In this document: positions 1-8,452 of the stretch, piece after piece
How positions within the stretch are numbered: position 1 is the stretch's first letter
How the letters are laid out: each line of letters starts with the position of its first letter
Assembly (NCBI GenBank): GCA_023252115.1
Contig: JAHEXM010000017.1
Location: 853 to 12,020 of the forward strand
Direction of reading: 5' to 3'
Source of the DNA: Micrococcales bacterium
GTDB lineage: Bacteria > Actinomycetota > Actinomycetes > S36-B12 > UBA10799
DNA: 11,168 nucleotides
The notes under the pieces: generated by a model
What the model was told of the DNA's origin: nothing
Database searches by the model: none
What the model saw: only the letters and a program-made list of their open reading frames with translations
Made by a program: the position numbers and the translations under genes

Positions 1-704
1 TCGACGCCACCGAACAAGGCGATCGGCGGATCGTATTCACGAACTTCAATCTCGCGCGGCACTGCATTATCAGGAATGTATGGGGGGTTGACAGTCACGA
101 CGTCGATGGCTCCGGCAAGTTCAGGCAGCAGCGAGTCTCCGGCTAGCGTGGCATCTCCGAACACCAGTGACAGAGTCGAATCAGGTCGTTTGACCTTTGC
201 CTCATAACGATCGATGGTGCGCTGTGCCCATACGACTGCATCATGGTCAATTTCAACAGCGGTGACTGCAACTGTGCTGTAAGTCTCTGTCGCGATTGCT
301 GTTGCTACTGCTGCCGACCCAGTACATAGATCAACAACGTTGATCGTCAGGTAGTCGCGGTATCGCGACGCATCCGAAATCGCTTGCAGCGCAGCATCAA
401 CCAACAGCTCCGTTTCCGGGCGGGGCACGAATACCCCGGGCCCGACGGGGACACGCAGGTGGCGGAACCAGGCCTCGCCGAGGATGTGTTGCAACGGTTC
501 TCGGCCCACCCGCCGAGCCAGCAACTCGTTGAACTGCGCGTATTGCTCCGGTGTCAGAGTTTGCGCCGTCATCAGCGCTGTGCGTTCACAATGCAATACG
601 TGCGCGAGCAACCAGTCCGCATCAGATGCTGGAGAAGCAACACCGGCCGCCAGGAGTTCCGCTTCCGCCTGACGCCGAATGGCGCTGACCGAAGGTTCGG
701 TCAC
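1..704 (-). CDS. prmC: Peptide chain release factor N5-glutamine methyltransferase PrmC (HemK), 3' end missing
   Basis: PrmC uses S-adenosylmethionine to methylate the glutamine of the GGQ motif in class I release factors, which speeds peptide release. 234 codons are visible, open to the left edge; the family is usually about 280-300 residues, so roughly the last fifth is missing. Visible in order: a helical N-terminal substrate-binding domain (about 1-80), the family signature FVPRPETE (92-99), SAM motif [10 protein letters not shown] (125-133), the acidic post-I residue in VEIDHD (150-154), and the catalytic NPPYIPD (206-212) that holds the target glutamine. The GTG start at 704 gives [18 protein letters not shown], a good family N-terminus, and overlaps the prfA stop as GTGA, implying translational coupling to its own substrate's gene. 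Oddity: the third glycine of motif I is Ala131. Identification is firm. Confidence 0.95.
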   Translation of the reverse strand, partial: MTEPSVSAIRRQAEAELLAAGVASPASDADWLLAHVLHCERTALMTAQTLTPEQYAQFNELLARRVGREPLQHILGEAWFRHLRVPVGPGVFVPRPETELLVDAALQAISDASRYRDYLTINVVDLCTGSAAVATAIATETYSTVAVTAVEIDHDAVVWAQRTIDRYEAKVKRPDSTLSLVFGDATLAGDSLLPELAGAIDVVTVNPPYIPDNAVPREIEVREYDPPIALFGGV

Positions 705-1768
705 TCCCCCGCCAAACGCGCAGCCATGTCGGTATCCACACAAGATTGAATTACCGGATCGAGGTCACCGTCCAGCACCTGATCAAGGTTGTAGGACTTG
801 AAGCCGGTGCGGTGATCCGAAATGCGGTTCTCTGGAAAGTTGTAAGTGCGGATTCGCTCGGAACGGTCAACGGTGCGGACCTGTGAACGCCGTGTTTCAG
901 ATGCTTCGGCTGCCGCAGCCTCTTCGGCTGCAGCAACGAGGCGTGCACGCAAAATGCGCATCGCCTGTTCCTTGTTTTGCAACTGCGACTTTTCGTTCTG
1001 GCACGAAACCACGATGCCGGTTGGTACGTGGGTAATGCGCACCGCTGAGTCGGTCGTGTTGACACTTTGCCCGCCCGGACCGGAGGAGCGGTACACATCA
1101 ATGCGCAGGTCATTCGGATTGATGTCGACTTCGATGTCTTCGGTCTCGGGCAACACCAGTACACCTGCAGCCGAAGTATGGATACGCCCTTGAGACTCGG
1201 TCACTGGAACGCGCTGCACTCGGTGCACGCCACCTTCGAAGCGCAGGCGATCGAACGGCGCTTCGCCTAACTCCGGGTCGCCTTTCGCCTTGACGGCCAC
1301 GGCCGCACCTTTGTAGCCGCCGAGATCAGATTCGTCAGCCTCGAGGATTTCGGTTTTCCAGCCGCGGCGTTCGGCGTAGCGCAAGTACATCCGTAACAAG
1401 TCACCAGCAAATAGCGCGGATTCGTCGCCACCCTCACCGGCCTTGACTTCGAGAATCACGTCGGATCCATCGAGCGGGTCGCGAGGCACCAAAAGCCCAG
1501 TCAGATGTTCGGCCACCTCGTCACGGGTGACCTGAAGCGACTGCGCCTCGGCGGCAAACGCAGCATCGGTCTCACCCAATTCAGCGGCAGCAGCTATGTC
1601 TTCGCCAAGCCGCAGCCATTCCCGGTAAGTCTCAACAATTGGGCGCAGAGCTGCGTGACGCTTCCCTACCCGACGCGCCTGTTTTGGGTCAGCATGAAGT
1701 GCCGGGTCTTGGAGCTGCTTTTCTAGCGCGTCATTTTCAGCGACGAGTTCGTCGCAACGCTCAAACAC
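701..1768 (-). CDS. prfA: Peptide chain release factor 1 (RF1)
   Basis: RF1 recognises UAA and UAG stop codons in the ribosomal A site and triggers hydrolysis of peptidyl-tRNA. The 355-residue length is normal. The codon-recognition tripeptide is PVT (188-190) within [15 protein letters not shown], the RF1 form; RF2 would have SPF. The catalytic GGQ is at 232-234 in [20 protein letters not shown]. An N-terminal coiled-coil domain covers roughly residues 1-95. The GTG start at 1768 matches the MFE... N-terminus typical of actinobacterial RF1. An in-frame TAG lies about 30 bases upstream with no better start between. No clear Shine-Dalgarno sequence is visible before this GTG. It lies 42 bp after rpmE and overlaps prmC by 4 bp, so rpmE-prfA-prmC is probably one operon. 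Confidence 0.97.
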   Translation of the reverse strand: MFERCDELVAENDALEKQLQDPALHADPKQARRVGKRHAALRPIVETYREWLRLGEDIAAAAELGETDAAFAAEAQSLQVTRDEVAEHLTGLLVPRDPLDGSDVILEVKAGEGGDESALFAGDLLRMYLRYAERRGWKTEILEADESDLGGYKGAAVAVKAKGDPELGEAPFDRLRFEGGVHRVQRVPVTESQGRIHTSAAGVLVLPETEDIEVDINPNDLRIDVYRSSGPGGQSVNTTDSAVRITHVPTGIVVSCQNEKSQLQNKEQAMRILRARLVAAAEEAAAAEASETRRSQVRTVDRSERIRTYNFPENRISDHRTGFKSYNLDQVLDGDLDPVIQSCVDTDMAARLAGE

Positions 1769-1810
1769 CGCAGCAGACTGGCGCCAACATAACGAGAACT
1801 ACGGCTTCAG

Positions 1811-2071
1811 TTATTTGGTGTCAGTGGACTCGGGTGCAGCCTCATCTTTGGCTGGCTCAGCTTCGGCCTTCTTGCCAAAACGCTTCTCGAACTTGGCAAC
1901 ACGTCCGCCGGTGTCAAGGATCTTCTGCTTGCCGGTATAGAACGGGTGGCATTGACTGCAGACGTCAGCGTGGATGGTTCCGCCCTTGGCGGTACTGCGC
2001 GTAGTAAACGTTGATCCGCACGAACACGTCACGGTTGTCTCGACGTATTCGGGATGAATATCGGTCTTCAC
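1811..2071 (-). CDS. rpmE: 50S ribosomal protein L31, zinc-binding (C+) form
   Basis: L31 bridges the large-subunit central protuberance to the small-subunit head. The 86-residue product carries four zinc-ligand cysteines: C16 and C18 in [10 protein letters not shown], and C38 and C41 in [14 protein letters not shown]. This marks the primary zinc-containing type rather than the zinc-independent paralogue. After the core ends at about residue 67 (FEKRFGKK) there is an acidic, Ala/Glu/Pro-rich tail ([18 protein letters not shown]), somewhat longer than the shortest L31 proteins and probably disordered. The GTG start at 2071 has a clear AGGAG ribosome binding site 7-8 bases upstream. It is the first gene of the probable rpmE-prfA-prmC operon and is divergent from the peroxidase gene. 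Rho followed by rpmE is the usual actinobacterial order; here an inserted gene separates them. Confidence 0.96.
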   Translation of the reverse strand: MKTDIHPEYVETTVTCSCGSTFTTRSTAKGGTIHADVCSQCHPFYTGKQKILDTGGRVAKFEKRFGKKAEAEPAKDEAAPESTDTK

Positions 2072-2093
2072 AAGTTTCTCCTGGTGTATTCGT

Positions 2094-2125
2094 CACCGGG
2101 TCGCCTGAATTGGCGTGAACCGGTG
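2094..2125 (-). promoter_or_regulatory. Nested hairpin in the rpmE 5' leader
   Basis: Read on the minus strand, CACCGG pairs with CCGGTG (6 bp), and inside it CGCC pairs with GGCG (4 bp). A TTCA/AC internal loop separates the two helices and the apical loop is AATTCA. The structure ends about 12 bases before the AGGAG of rpmE. Structured leaders that bind the ribosomal protein are known for many r-protein operons, and candidates have been described upstream of L31 genes. Autoregulation here is inference. Confidence 0.45.
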
Positions 2126-2178
2126 TCTGACTAACAGTGTGCCACGTCCCAGGTATTCCCGAGCTCCCCAGGCTGCCC

Positions 2179-2239
2179 CGCCCCGCAATGTGGAACATCC
2201 CGTCCATAGTCAAGCCCATTTGTTCCACCTTGCGGGGCG
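2179..2239. repeat. Long imperfect inverted repeat (19-bp arms, 23-bp spacer)
   Basis: The left arm at 2179-2197 (CGCCCCGCAATGTGGAACA) pairs with the right arm at 2221-2239 at 18 of 19 positions; the one mismatch is T2189 against C2229. The spacer is 23 bases and shows no further pairing. Neither side is followed by a T-run, so it does not look like an intrinsic terminator. It could be a folded RNA, a binding site for a dimeric regulator serving both divergent genes, or a small mobile palindromic repeat. Confidence 0.7.
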
Positions 2240-2275
2240 CGAGCGGGTTGCTGGGCATTTGATGTGGAGTTTTTG

Positions 2276-2314
2276 GGGATTTCTTAGGGATTTCATGGGA
2301 TTCAAGTCGGGATC
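2276..2314 (+). promoter_or_regulatory. Four phased GGGAT(T)TC direct repeats upstream of the peroxidase gene
   Basis: GGGATTTC occurs at 2276-2283 and 2287-2294, GGGATTC at 2297-2303 and GGGATC at 2309-2314. The start-to-start distances are 11, 10 and 12 bp, about one helical turn, which would put all copies on the same face of the DNA. The array ends about 80 bp before the peroxidase start codon, a plausible place for an activator or repressor array. The regulator is unknown. Confidence 0.45.
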
Positions 2315-2378
2315 ATGCAAATGGGCTAACAGGGGTGCACTTCTGCCGTAAAGCCGTCGATGCCCGTTCTAGTGGCGT

Positions 2379-2399
2379 ATGGCTAAGGAGCAAACATGA
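2379..2399 (+). other. Six-codon mini-ORF overlapping the peroxidase start
   Basis: ATG at 2379 opens a reading frame encoding MAKEQT that stops at TGA 2397-2399, overlapping the peroxidase ATG (2396) as ATGA. The frame contains the peroxidase Shine-Dalgarno TAAGGAG. Its own ribosome binding site is weak, and in-frame TAA and TAG stops lie just upstream. It could couple translation to the main gene or be chance. Confidence 0.25.
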
Positions 2400-4246
2400 A
2401 GTGTCCGCAGCAGAATTCACCCTTCAAAGCGGCACTTGCTGCAACTTCCGTTTCCTGTGTTCTGGCTGTGGGTTTAGTGGGAATGCAATCCTCGCCAGCA
2501 ATTGCAGCCGTTCAAAGTCCATCAGCCGCACAAGCCAAAGCCGCTCGCTCTGCGCAAAGCACATCAGCAGCCAAACGTCGTGCCGCGGCCAAACGCGCGG
2601 CAGCCAAGCGAGCAGCAGCGCGTCGTCGTCACCACCGCCCGCCGCCCCCTCCTCGTCCAGCGCCGATACCGCCGCAACCACCAGCCCCTTCACTGACCTA
2701 TTCGATCGATGGCACCGGAAACAACTTGCACGCGCCAAATTGGGGGTCAGCCAACATTGCCCTTCGTCGACTTACCGTTGCGTCGTATGCCGACGGCATC
2801 TCGACACCGGCCGGGACCAATCGGCCCAGCGCCCGCGCACTCAGCAACGCCTTGAGCGCTCAGACTGGGGACATCGAGAACAACCGGAACATGTCGGACT
2901 ATGTATACGTTTTCGGACAGTTCCTGGACCATGACTTGAGCTTGACCGACACGTCGGGCGCAGACTTTCCCATTCCAATCCCGACGGGTGACCCCTACTT
3001 TGATCCAAATTCAACCGGCACCAAAACGATGTCGTTGACCCGAAGCTCTTTTGATCCGGCTAGCGGAACTAGCACCAGCAATCCCCGCCAACAAACCACC
3101 TCTATCACGGCATTCATCGATGGGTCGGAGGTTTATGGCTCTGACTCCACCCGAGCCAGCGCCCTTCGGGCATTCAGTGGCGGAAAACTGAAGACGAGCG
3201 CCGGGAACATGCCACCGTTCAATACCAGTGGGTTGCCCAATGCCAACGACGCGCACATCGTTCCAGACAATCAACTGTTCCTCGCTGGTGATGTCCGTGC
3301 CAACGAAAACCCTGAATTGACCGCGTTACATGTGGTTTTTCTTCGCGAGCACAATCGGCTTGCAGCTGCATTGGCAACGCTTCATCCAACCTGGACCGAC
3401 GAGCAACTCTTTCAGGCCGCCCGACAAACCGTGATTGGCGAACTGCAAGCAATCACTTACAACGAGTTTCTGCCCGCCCTGCTAGGCGAATACGGCGTCG
3501 GTTCGTACCACGGCTATGACCCCGGCACTAACCCCGGAATCGCAAACGAATTTTCGACAGCCGCGTTCCGTTTCGGACACAGCATGCTTGACGGTGAAGT
3601 CGGGCGCGAGAACAACGACGGAACGCCAACTCCTCAAGGTCCACTCGAGCTGCGGAACGCGTTCTTCAATCCCACCGTGTTCGATCCGTCATTGCCGAAC
3701 CATCAAGGCGACATCGACCCGTTCTTGAAAGCGGCTTCCGGCGGAATCGCGCAAGAGATCGACTTGAAGATTGTCGACGACGTTCGCAATTTCCTGTTTG
3801 GTCCACCAGGGTCAGGTGGATTCGATTTGGCGGCCCGCAACATTCAACGCGGACGTGATCACGGATTGCCCGACTACAACACGGTCCGCGAGGCCTATGG
3901 ACTGCCAAAGGTGACTTCTTTCCGGCAGATCACTTCCAACCCAGCCACTCGCGCAGCCCTTGAGGCTCAATACGGCTCGGTCGACAAAATCGACTTGTGG
4001 GTGGGCGGCCTTGCCGAGAACCATGCCTACGATTCAAGCCTCGGCCCGCTATTTCAACGCATTGTTGCCAATCAGTTCGCGCGCCTACGCAATGGCGATC
4101 GTCTGTACTACGAAAACGTGCTGACCGGCTCGGATCTTGCCCGGGTACGAGCGACACATCTGAGTGATGTCATTAAGCGCAATACATCGCTGACGACACT
4201 TCAGTCCAACATCTTCAAGGGCACGGGTTCCGGTGGCGACAGCTGA
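2396..4246 (+). CDS. Secreted animal-type haem peroxidase (myeloperoxidase/peroxinectin superfamily)
   Basis: This 616-residue protein belongs to the animal haem peroxidase family, which uses hydrogen peroxide to oxidise halides, thiocyanate or organic substrates. An N-terminal Sec-type signal peptide (about 1-38, ending PAIAA) is followed by a basic Ala/Lys/Arg segment (41-81), a polyproline stretch (82-99), then the catalytic domain (about 101-605). Aligned by motif to myeloperoxidase, the distal site is GQFLDHDLSL with Gln175, Asp178, His179 and calcium ligand Asp180. The calcium loop ITAFIDGSEVYG supplies Thr238, Phe240, Asp242 and Ser244. Catalytic Arg301 and haem-ester Glu304 lie in GDVRANENPEL. 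The proximal His395 is in AFRFGHSM, and Asn482 in RNIQRGRDHGLPDYN supports it. The mature protein has no cysteine, unlike animal members. The ATG at 2396 has TAAGGAG 5 bases upstream. It lies opposite to and between core genes normally adjacent, so it was probably inserted. Its physiological substrate is unknown. Confidence 0.95.
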   Translation: MKCPQQNSPFKAALAATSVSCVLAVGLVGMQSSPAIAAVQSPSAAQAKAARSAQSTSAAKRRAAAKRAAAKRAAARRRHHRPPPPPRPAPIPPQPPAPSLTYSIDGTGNNLHAPNWGSANIALRRLTVASYADGISTPAGTNRPSARALSNALSAQTGDIENNRNMSDYVYVFGQFLDHDLSLTDTSGADFPIPIPTGDPYFDPNSTGTKTMSLTRSSFDPASGTSTSNPRQQTTSITAFIDGSEVYGSDSTRASALRAFSGGKLKTSAGNMPPFNTSGLPNANDAHIVPDNQLFLAGDVRANENPELTALHVVFLREHNRLAAALATLHPTWTDEQLFQAARQTVIGELQAITYNEFLPALLGEYGVGSYHGYDPGTNPGIANEFSTAAFRFGHSMLDGEVGRENNDGTPTPQGPLELRNAFFNPTVFDPSLPNHQGDIDPFLKAASGGIAQEIDLKIVDDVRNFLFGPPGSGGFDLAARNIQRGRDHGLPDYNTVREAYGLPKVTSFRQITSNPATRAALEAQYGSVDKIDLWVGGLAENHAYDSSLGPLFQRIVANQFARLRNGDRLYYENVLTGSDLARVRATHLSDVIKRNTSLTTLQSNIFKGTGSGGDS

Positions 4247-4254
4247 TAGCTAGA

Positions 4255-4395
4255 TCCGCGCACCGCGGAAGCCAGCAAGCCCAAAGGGCGCAGGTGTGCG
4301 AAGCCGGGGTCGGCCGTCAGGTCGGCCTCTGCGGAGCAAAGTAACGCGCGTAGCAAGCTAGCGACGGCGAAGCCGCCGCGACGCCCTTGCGAAGC
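4255..4395. repeat. Cluster of very short GC-rich hairpins and GCGAAGC motifs between convergent genes
   Basis: The 162-bp gap between the peroxidase and rho stop codons is filled with small stem-loops. These are TCCGCG-CAC-CGCGGA (4255-4269), GCCC-AAA-GGGC (4279-4289), GGCCG/CGGCC with a 6-base loop (4312-4327), and GCGACGGC-GAA-GCCGCCGC (4361-4379, 7 of 8 pairs). GCGAAGC occurs exactly at 4298-4304, 4367-4373 and 4389-4395, with variants GCGGAAGC (4265-4272) and GCGGAGC (4331-4337). No T-run follows any stem, so a classical intrinsic terminator is not visible. It may act as a two-way terminator without a U-tract or be a repetitive extragenic element. Confidence 0.55.
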
Positions 4396-4408
4396 AAATC
4401 GATACGGC

Positions 4409-6094
<1,686 letters not shown>

Positions 6095-6154
6095 GGAGGT
6101 ATGGGTTCCTTTCGCCCACTAAGGCGCGTTGATCAGACAATCGCGCCATCTGTT

Positions 6155-6190
6155 CCGGCACATCGCAGAGATCGTGCCGGTTTTGTTTGT
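6155..6190 (+). terminator. Strong hairpin followed by a T-rich run on the plus strand (possible antisense terminator)
   Basis: CCGGCAC (6155-6161) pairs with GTGCCGG (6174-6180). Inside, ATC pairs with GAT across a one-base bulge (C6173), leaving the five-base loop GCAGA. On the plus strand the stem runs directly into TTTTGTTTGT, the shape of an intrinsic terminator. No plus-strand gene ends nearby, so if active it would stop antisense transcription. On the minus strand the same stem is part of the rho leader, about 60 bases before the start codon. Confidence 0.35.
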
Positions 6191-6239
6191 CAGCTTTCGT
6201 CAACAAACAACTGTCCAACCACAGGGGGTCAAACAAAAC
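6180..6239 (-). promoter_or_regulatory. Competing inverted repeats in the rho leader
   Basis: Segment A (6180-6189) can pair perfectly over 10 bp with segment C (6230-6239), or over 8 bp (6183-6190) with segment B (6203-6210), but not with both. In the rho transcript the order is C, B, A, so the last segment chooses between two partners, the arrangement used by attenuators. The helices are A/U-rich and individually weak. Function is inference. Confidence 0.4.
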
Positions 6240-6422
6240 AGGGAAGTTTGGTTCACTCGGCCAGCAATTCGCACTACCAAGACCGCGGTCCGGCTAGACG
6301 TGTCCTATCAAATTGTCTAGCTAGAAGGAGGAGCGGTAGCTCGAAACGGATCAATTTGCGAAGTGGACTTTGTGAGTCAATCGCTGGAGGATCCTCACTG
6401 AACGAGCAGGCCTACCGTACCA

Positions 6423-7376
6423 CTATGTGATCGCTTCGTCACCGATTCCAGCAAAATGAGCGCCTAATGGGCTCACTCTCAGCGTCTGAACCGCAAATGA
6501 TCCACCCGAGCTCACTACCTGGGCCTCAACTGCATCGGCCCCTGTATCGCCCTGGGTCAGCGCCAATACGCTCGGACCAGCGCCCGAAATTGCAGCGGGC
6601 ATTCCTTGGTCGCGAAGCGCGGTCATCAATGCGTACGAATCCGGATAGGCGAAGCGCCGGTAGTCCTGATGGAGTCGGTCTTCGGTGGCCTGCATGAGTA
6701 AATCCGGCCGGTGGGTCATCGCTTGAACGAGCAGCGCCGCCCGTCCCGCGACGAATGCCGCATCGCCAAGTGGCACGGATTTTGGCAACAGTTCGCGTGC
6801 TCGCGCAGTAGCCAACTGACTTGACGGAATTGCCACGACCGGAACGATCCGTTCATCGACCGCCAAGCACACGGCCCGTCCGACGGTCGTCGCACTCCCG
6901 TCAACGACCTCTGTCCACGCGAGAGTAAATCCACCCAAAAGCGCTGGCGCCACATTGTCCGGATGGCCTTCAATGTCAGTTGCCAATTCGAGCAAAGCCG
7001 TGTCAGACATTCGAACTTCTTCCGGCACAAGCCCGCGAGCAAGCGCCAATCCACCGACGATTGCGGCCGATGAAGAACCGAGTCCTCGTCCGTGCGGAAT
7101 CCTGTTGATACAGCTGAGCTTCAGCCCAGTTGCCGAAGCACCCATGGCCGCAAGTCCCGCGATCAATGAACTCACCACCAGATGAGTTTCGTCGCGAGGT
7201 ACATCACCGGCGCCTTCACCGACGACGTCGATCTCAAGACCACCGCTCGTGGCCACGACAGTAAGTTCGTCAAACAGGTCCAGTGCCAAACCTGCGCAGT
7301 CGTATCCAGGTCCGAGATTTGCACTTGTTGCCGGTACCCGGACCCGGACAGCCGCGGTGTTCAGCTCGACACTCAT
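6423..7376 (-). CDS. thrB: Homoserine kinase ThrB
   Basis: ThrB phosphorylates L-homoserine with ATP to O-phospho-L-homoserine, the substrate of the neighbouring ThrC. The 317-residue protein is a GHMP-family kinase of usual length. It begins [20 protein letters not shown] (11-30), the family N-terminal motif. The phosphate-binding loop is [11 protein letters not shown] (95-105), the conserved [14 protein letters not shown] is at 136-149, and the third GHMP motif is [11 protein letters not shown] (263-273). The ATG at 7376 overlaps the thrC stop as ATGA, so it is translationally coupled and is the last gene of hom-thrC-thrB. The stop is TAG. Confidence 0.97.
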   Translation of the reverse strand: MSVELNTAAVRVRVPATSANLGPGYDCAGLALDLFDELTVVATSGGLEIDVVGEGAGDVPRDETHLVVSSLIAGLAAMGASATGLKLSCINRIPHGRGLGSSSAAIVGGLALARGLVPEEVRMSDTALLELATDIEGHPDNVAPALLGGFTLAWTEVVDGSATTVGRAVCLAVDERIVPVVAIPSSQLATARARELLPKSVPLGDAAFVAGRAALLVQAMTHRPDLLMQATEDRLHQDYRRFAYPDSYALMTALRDQGMPAAISGAGPSVLALTQGDTGADAVEAQVVSSGGSFAVQTLRVSPLGAHFAGIGDEAIT

Positions 7377-8452
7377 ACCAATCCGAGCTCGCGAGCGGCT
7401 GCCTTTGCATCAGCGTCGATCCGAACCGGCGGCGGTGCTCCCGCGATGGCCCAATCAGGATCCTTCAAACCGTTGCCGGTAACGGTGCAGACGACCAGTT
7501 GACCGGGATCGAGCAAACCATTTGCGTGACACATCAAAAGACCCGCGGCACTTGCCGCACTTGCCGGCTCGACAAAGACCCCTTCTTTGGCTGCCAGGAT
7601 CCGGTATGACGACAAAATTGCCCGGTCCGTCACTGCATCGATTAGACCGCCTGATTCATCGCGTGCAGCCAGCGCTTGATCCCATGATGCCGGGTTACCA
7701 ATGCGAATGGCAGTCGCGATCGTGGATGGGTTTTTTACCGGAGCACCGTGCACGATGGGCGCGGCACCGGCAGCTTGGAACCCCCACATACGGGGCCGAG
7801 CCGAAACTCCGTCATCGGCGTACTCGCCGTAGCCCTTCCAGTACGCGGTGATGTTCCCGGCGTTGCCTACCGGCAAGCAGTGAATGTCTGGCGCACGACC
7901 AAGTTGGTCAACGATTTCAAATGCCGCGGTCTTCTGTCCCTCAATGCGAGCCGGATTCACGCTGTTGACCAATGCGACCGGGTAGTTATCGGCTAAGTCA
8001 CGTGCGAGGGTCAAACACTCATCGAAGTTTCCGTCGACCTGCAGTAACCGCGCCCCATGTACCAACGCCTGTGCAAGCTTGCCCATGGCAATCTTGCCGT
8101 CGGGCACTAAGACAGCGCTGACCATTCCGCCTCGAACGGCATATGCGGATGCCGATGCACTCGTGTTACCGGTAGACGCGCAGATGACAGCCTTTGCACC
8201 TTGTTCGGCAGCAACCGAGATCGCCATCGTCATTCCGCGGTCTTTGAACGAGCCAGTTGGGTTCGCTCCTTCAACCTTGACCCAGACCTCGCAGTCAGTC
8301 ATTTCACTCAAGACGTTGGCGCGTACCAGTGGCGTACCGCCTTCACCGAGCGACAGGATCGGAGTTGCATCGGTGATGGGGAGTCGATGGCGGTATTCCT
8401 CCATGATCCCGCGCCATACGTGTGCAGATTGGTGGCTGCCTTGATTACTCAT
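7373..8452 (-). CDS. thrC: Threonine synthase ThrC
   Basis: This PLP-dependent enzyme converts O-phospho-L-homoserine to L-threonine and phosphate. At 359 residues it belongs to the shorter threonine synthase class found in actinobacteria. The Schiff-base lysine is Lys70 in [12 protein letters not shown] (62-73). The substrate loop is ASTGNTSAS (92-100), the glycine loop for the PLP phosphate is PVGNAGN (194-200), and [13 protein letters not shown] closes the active site near the C-terminus. The ATG at 8452 overlaps the hom TGA as ATGA, and its own stop overlaps thrB in the same way, so the three proteins should be made in matched amounts. Confidence 0.98.
   Translation of the reverse strand: MSNQGSHQSAHVWRGIMEEYRHRLPITDATPILSLGEGGTPLVRANVLSEMTDCEVWVKVEGANPTGSFKDRGMTMAISVAAEQGAKAVICASTGNTSASASAYAVRGGMVSAVLVPDGKIAMGKLAQALVHGARLLQVDGNFDECLTLARDLADNYPVALVNSVNPARIEGQKTAAFEIVDQLGRAPDIHCLPVGNAGNITAYWKGYGEYADDGVSARPRMWGFQAAGAAPIVHGAPVKNPSTIATAIRIGNPASWDQALAARDESGGLIDAVTDRAILSSYRILAAKEGVFVEPASAASAAGLLMCHANGLLDPGQLVVCTVTGNGLKDPDWAIAGAPPPVRIDADAKAAARELGLV

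Larger units (their letters stand above)
2072..2395. other. 324-bp divergent intergenic region between rpmE and the peroxidase gene
   Basis: This region must hold the promoters of both the rpmE operon (leftward) and the peroxidase gene (rightward). From left to right it contains the rpmE ribosome binding site, a nested hairpin in the rpmE leader (2094-2125), a long imperfect palindrome (2179-2239), four phased GGGAT repeats (2276-2314), a six-codon mini-ORF (2379-2399) and the peroxidase Shine-Dalgarno TAAGGAG (2384-2390). I found no convincing -35/-10 pair for either direction. The short open frames crossing this region lack family resemblance and I do not call them. Confidence 0.7.
6095..6422 (-). 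promoter_or_regulatory. 328-bp rho leader / thrB-rho intergenic region
   Basis: No gene is visible here. In minus-strand order after the thrB stop it contains the palindrome GAGGATCCTC (6388-6397) and an inverted repeat GCTAGAC/GTCTAGC (6293-6321) around a TAGGAC -10-like hexamer with no matching -35. A set of competing GTTTTGTTTG/CAAACAAAAC repeats (6180-6239), a strong hairpin (6155-6180) and the rho ribosome binding site AAAGGA follow. No U-tract terminator for the threonine operon is evident. Rho represses its own synthesis in E. coli by terminating within its leader; a long structured leader here is compatible with that, but not proof. Confidence 0.6.

Noticed and set aside
384..749. Plus-strand open frame of 121 codons
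   Set aside because: It lies wholly opposite the prmC N-terminus and the prfA end, both well supported by motifs.
1965..2258. Minus-strand frame of 97 codons overlapping the rpmE start
   Set aside because: It overlaps rpmE in a different frame and crosses the palindrome; no family resemblance or ribosome binding site.
2259..2290. TTGATG ... TAGGGA as a peroxidase promoter
   Set aside because: The spacer is 20 bp, too long for a normal sigma-70-type promoter, and the -10 is imperfect.
2335..2934. Plus-strand frame of 199 codons starting upstream of the peroxidase
   Set aside because: It runs through the peroxidase gene in another frame. The peroxidase frame has a Shine-Dalgarno, signal peptide and family motifs; this one has only Ser/Arg-rich low complexity.
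6226..6231. TTGACC (minus strand) as a -35 for rho
   Set aside because: At 16-19 bp spacing there is no acceptable -10 hexamer, so I did not call a promoter.
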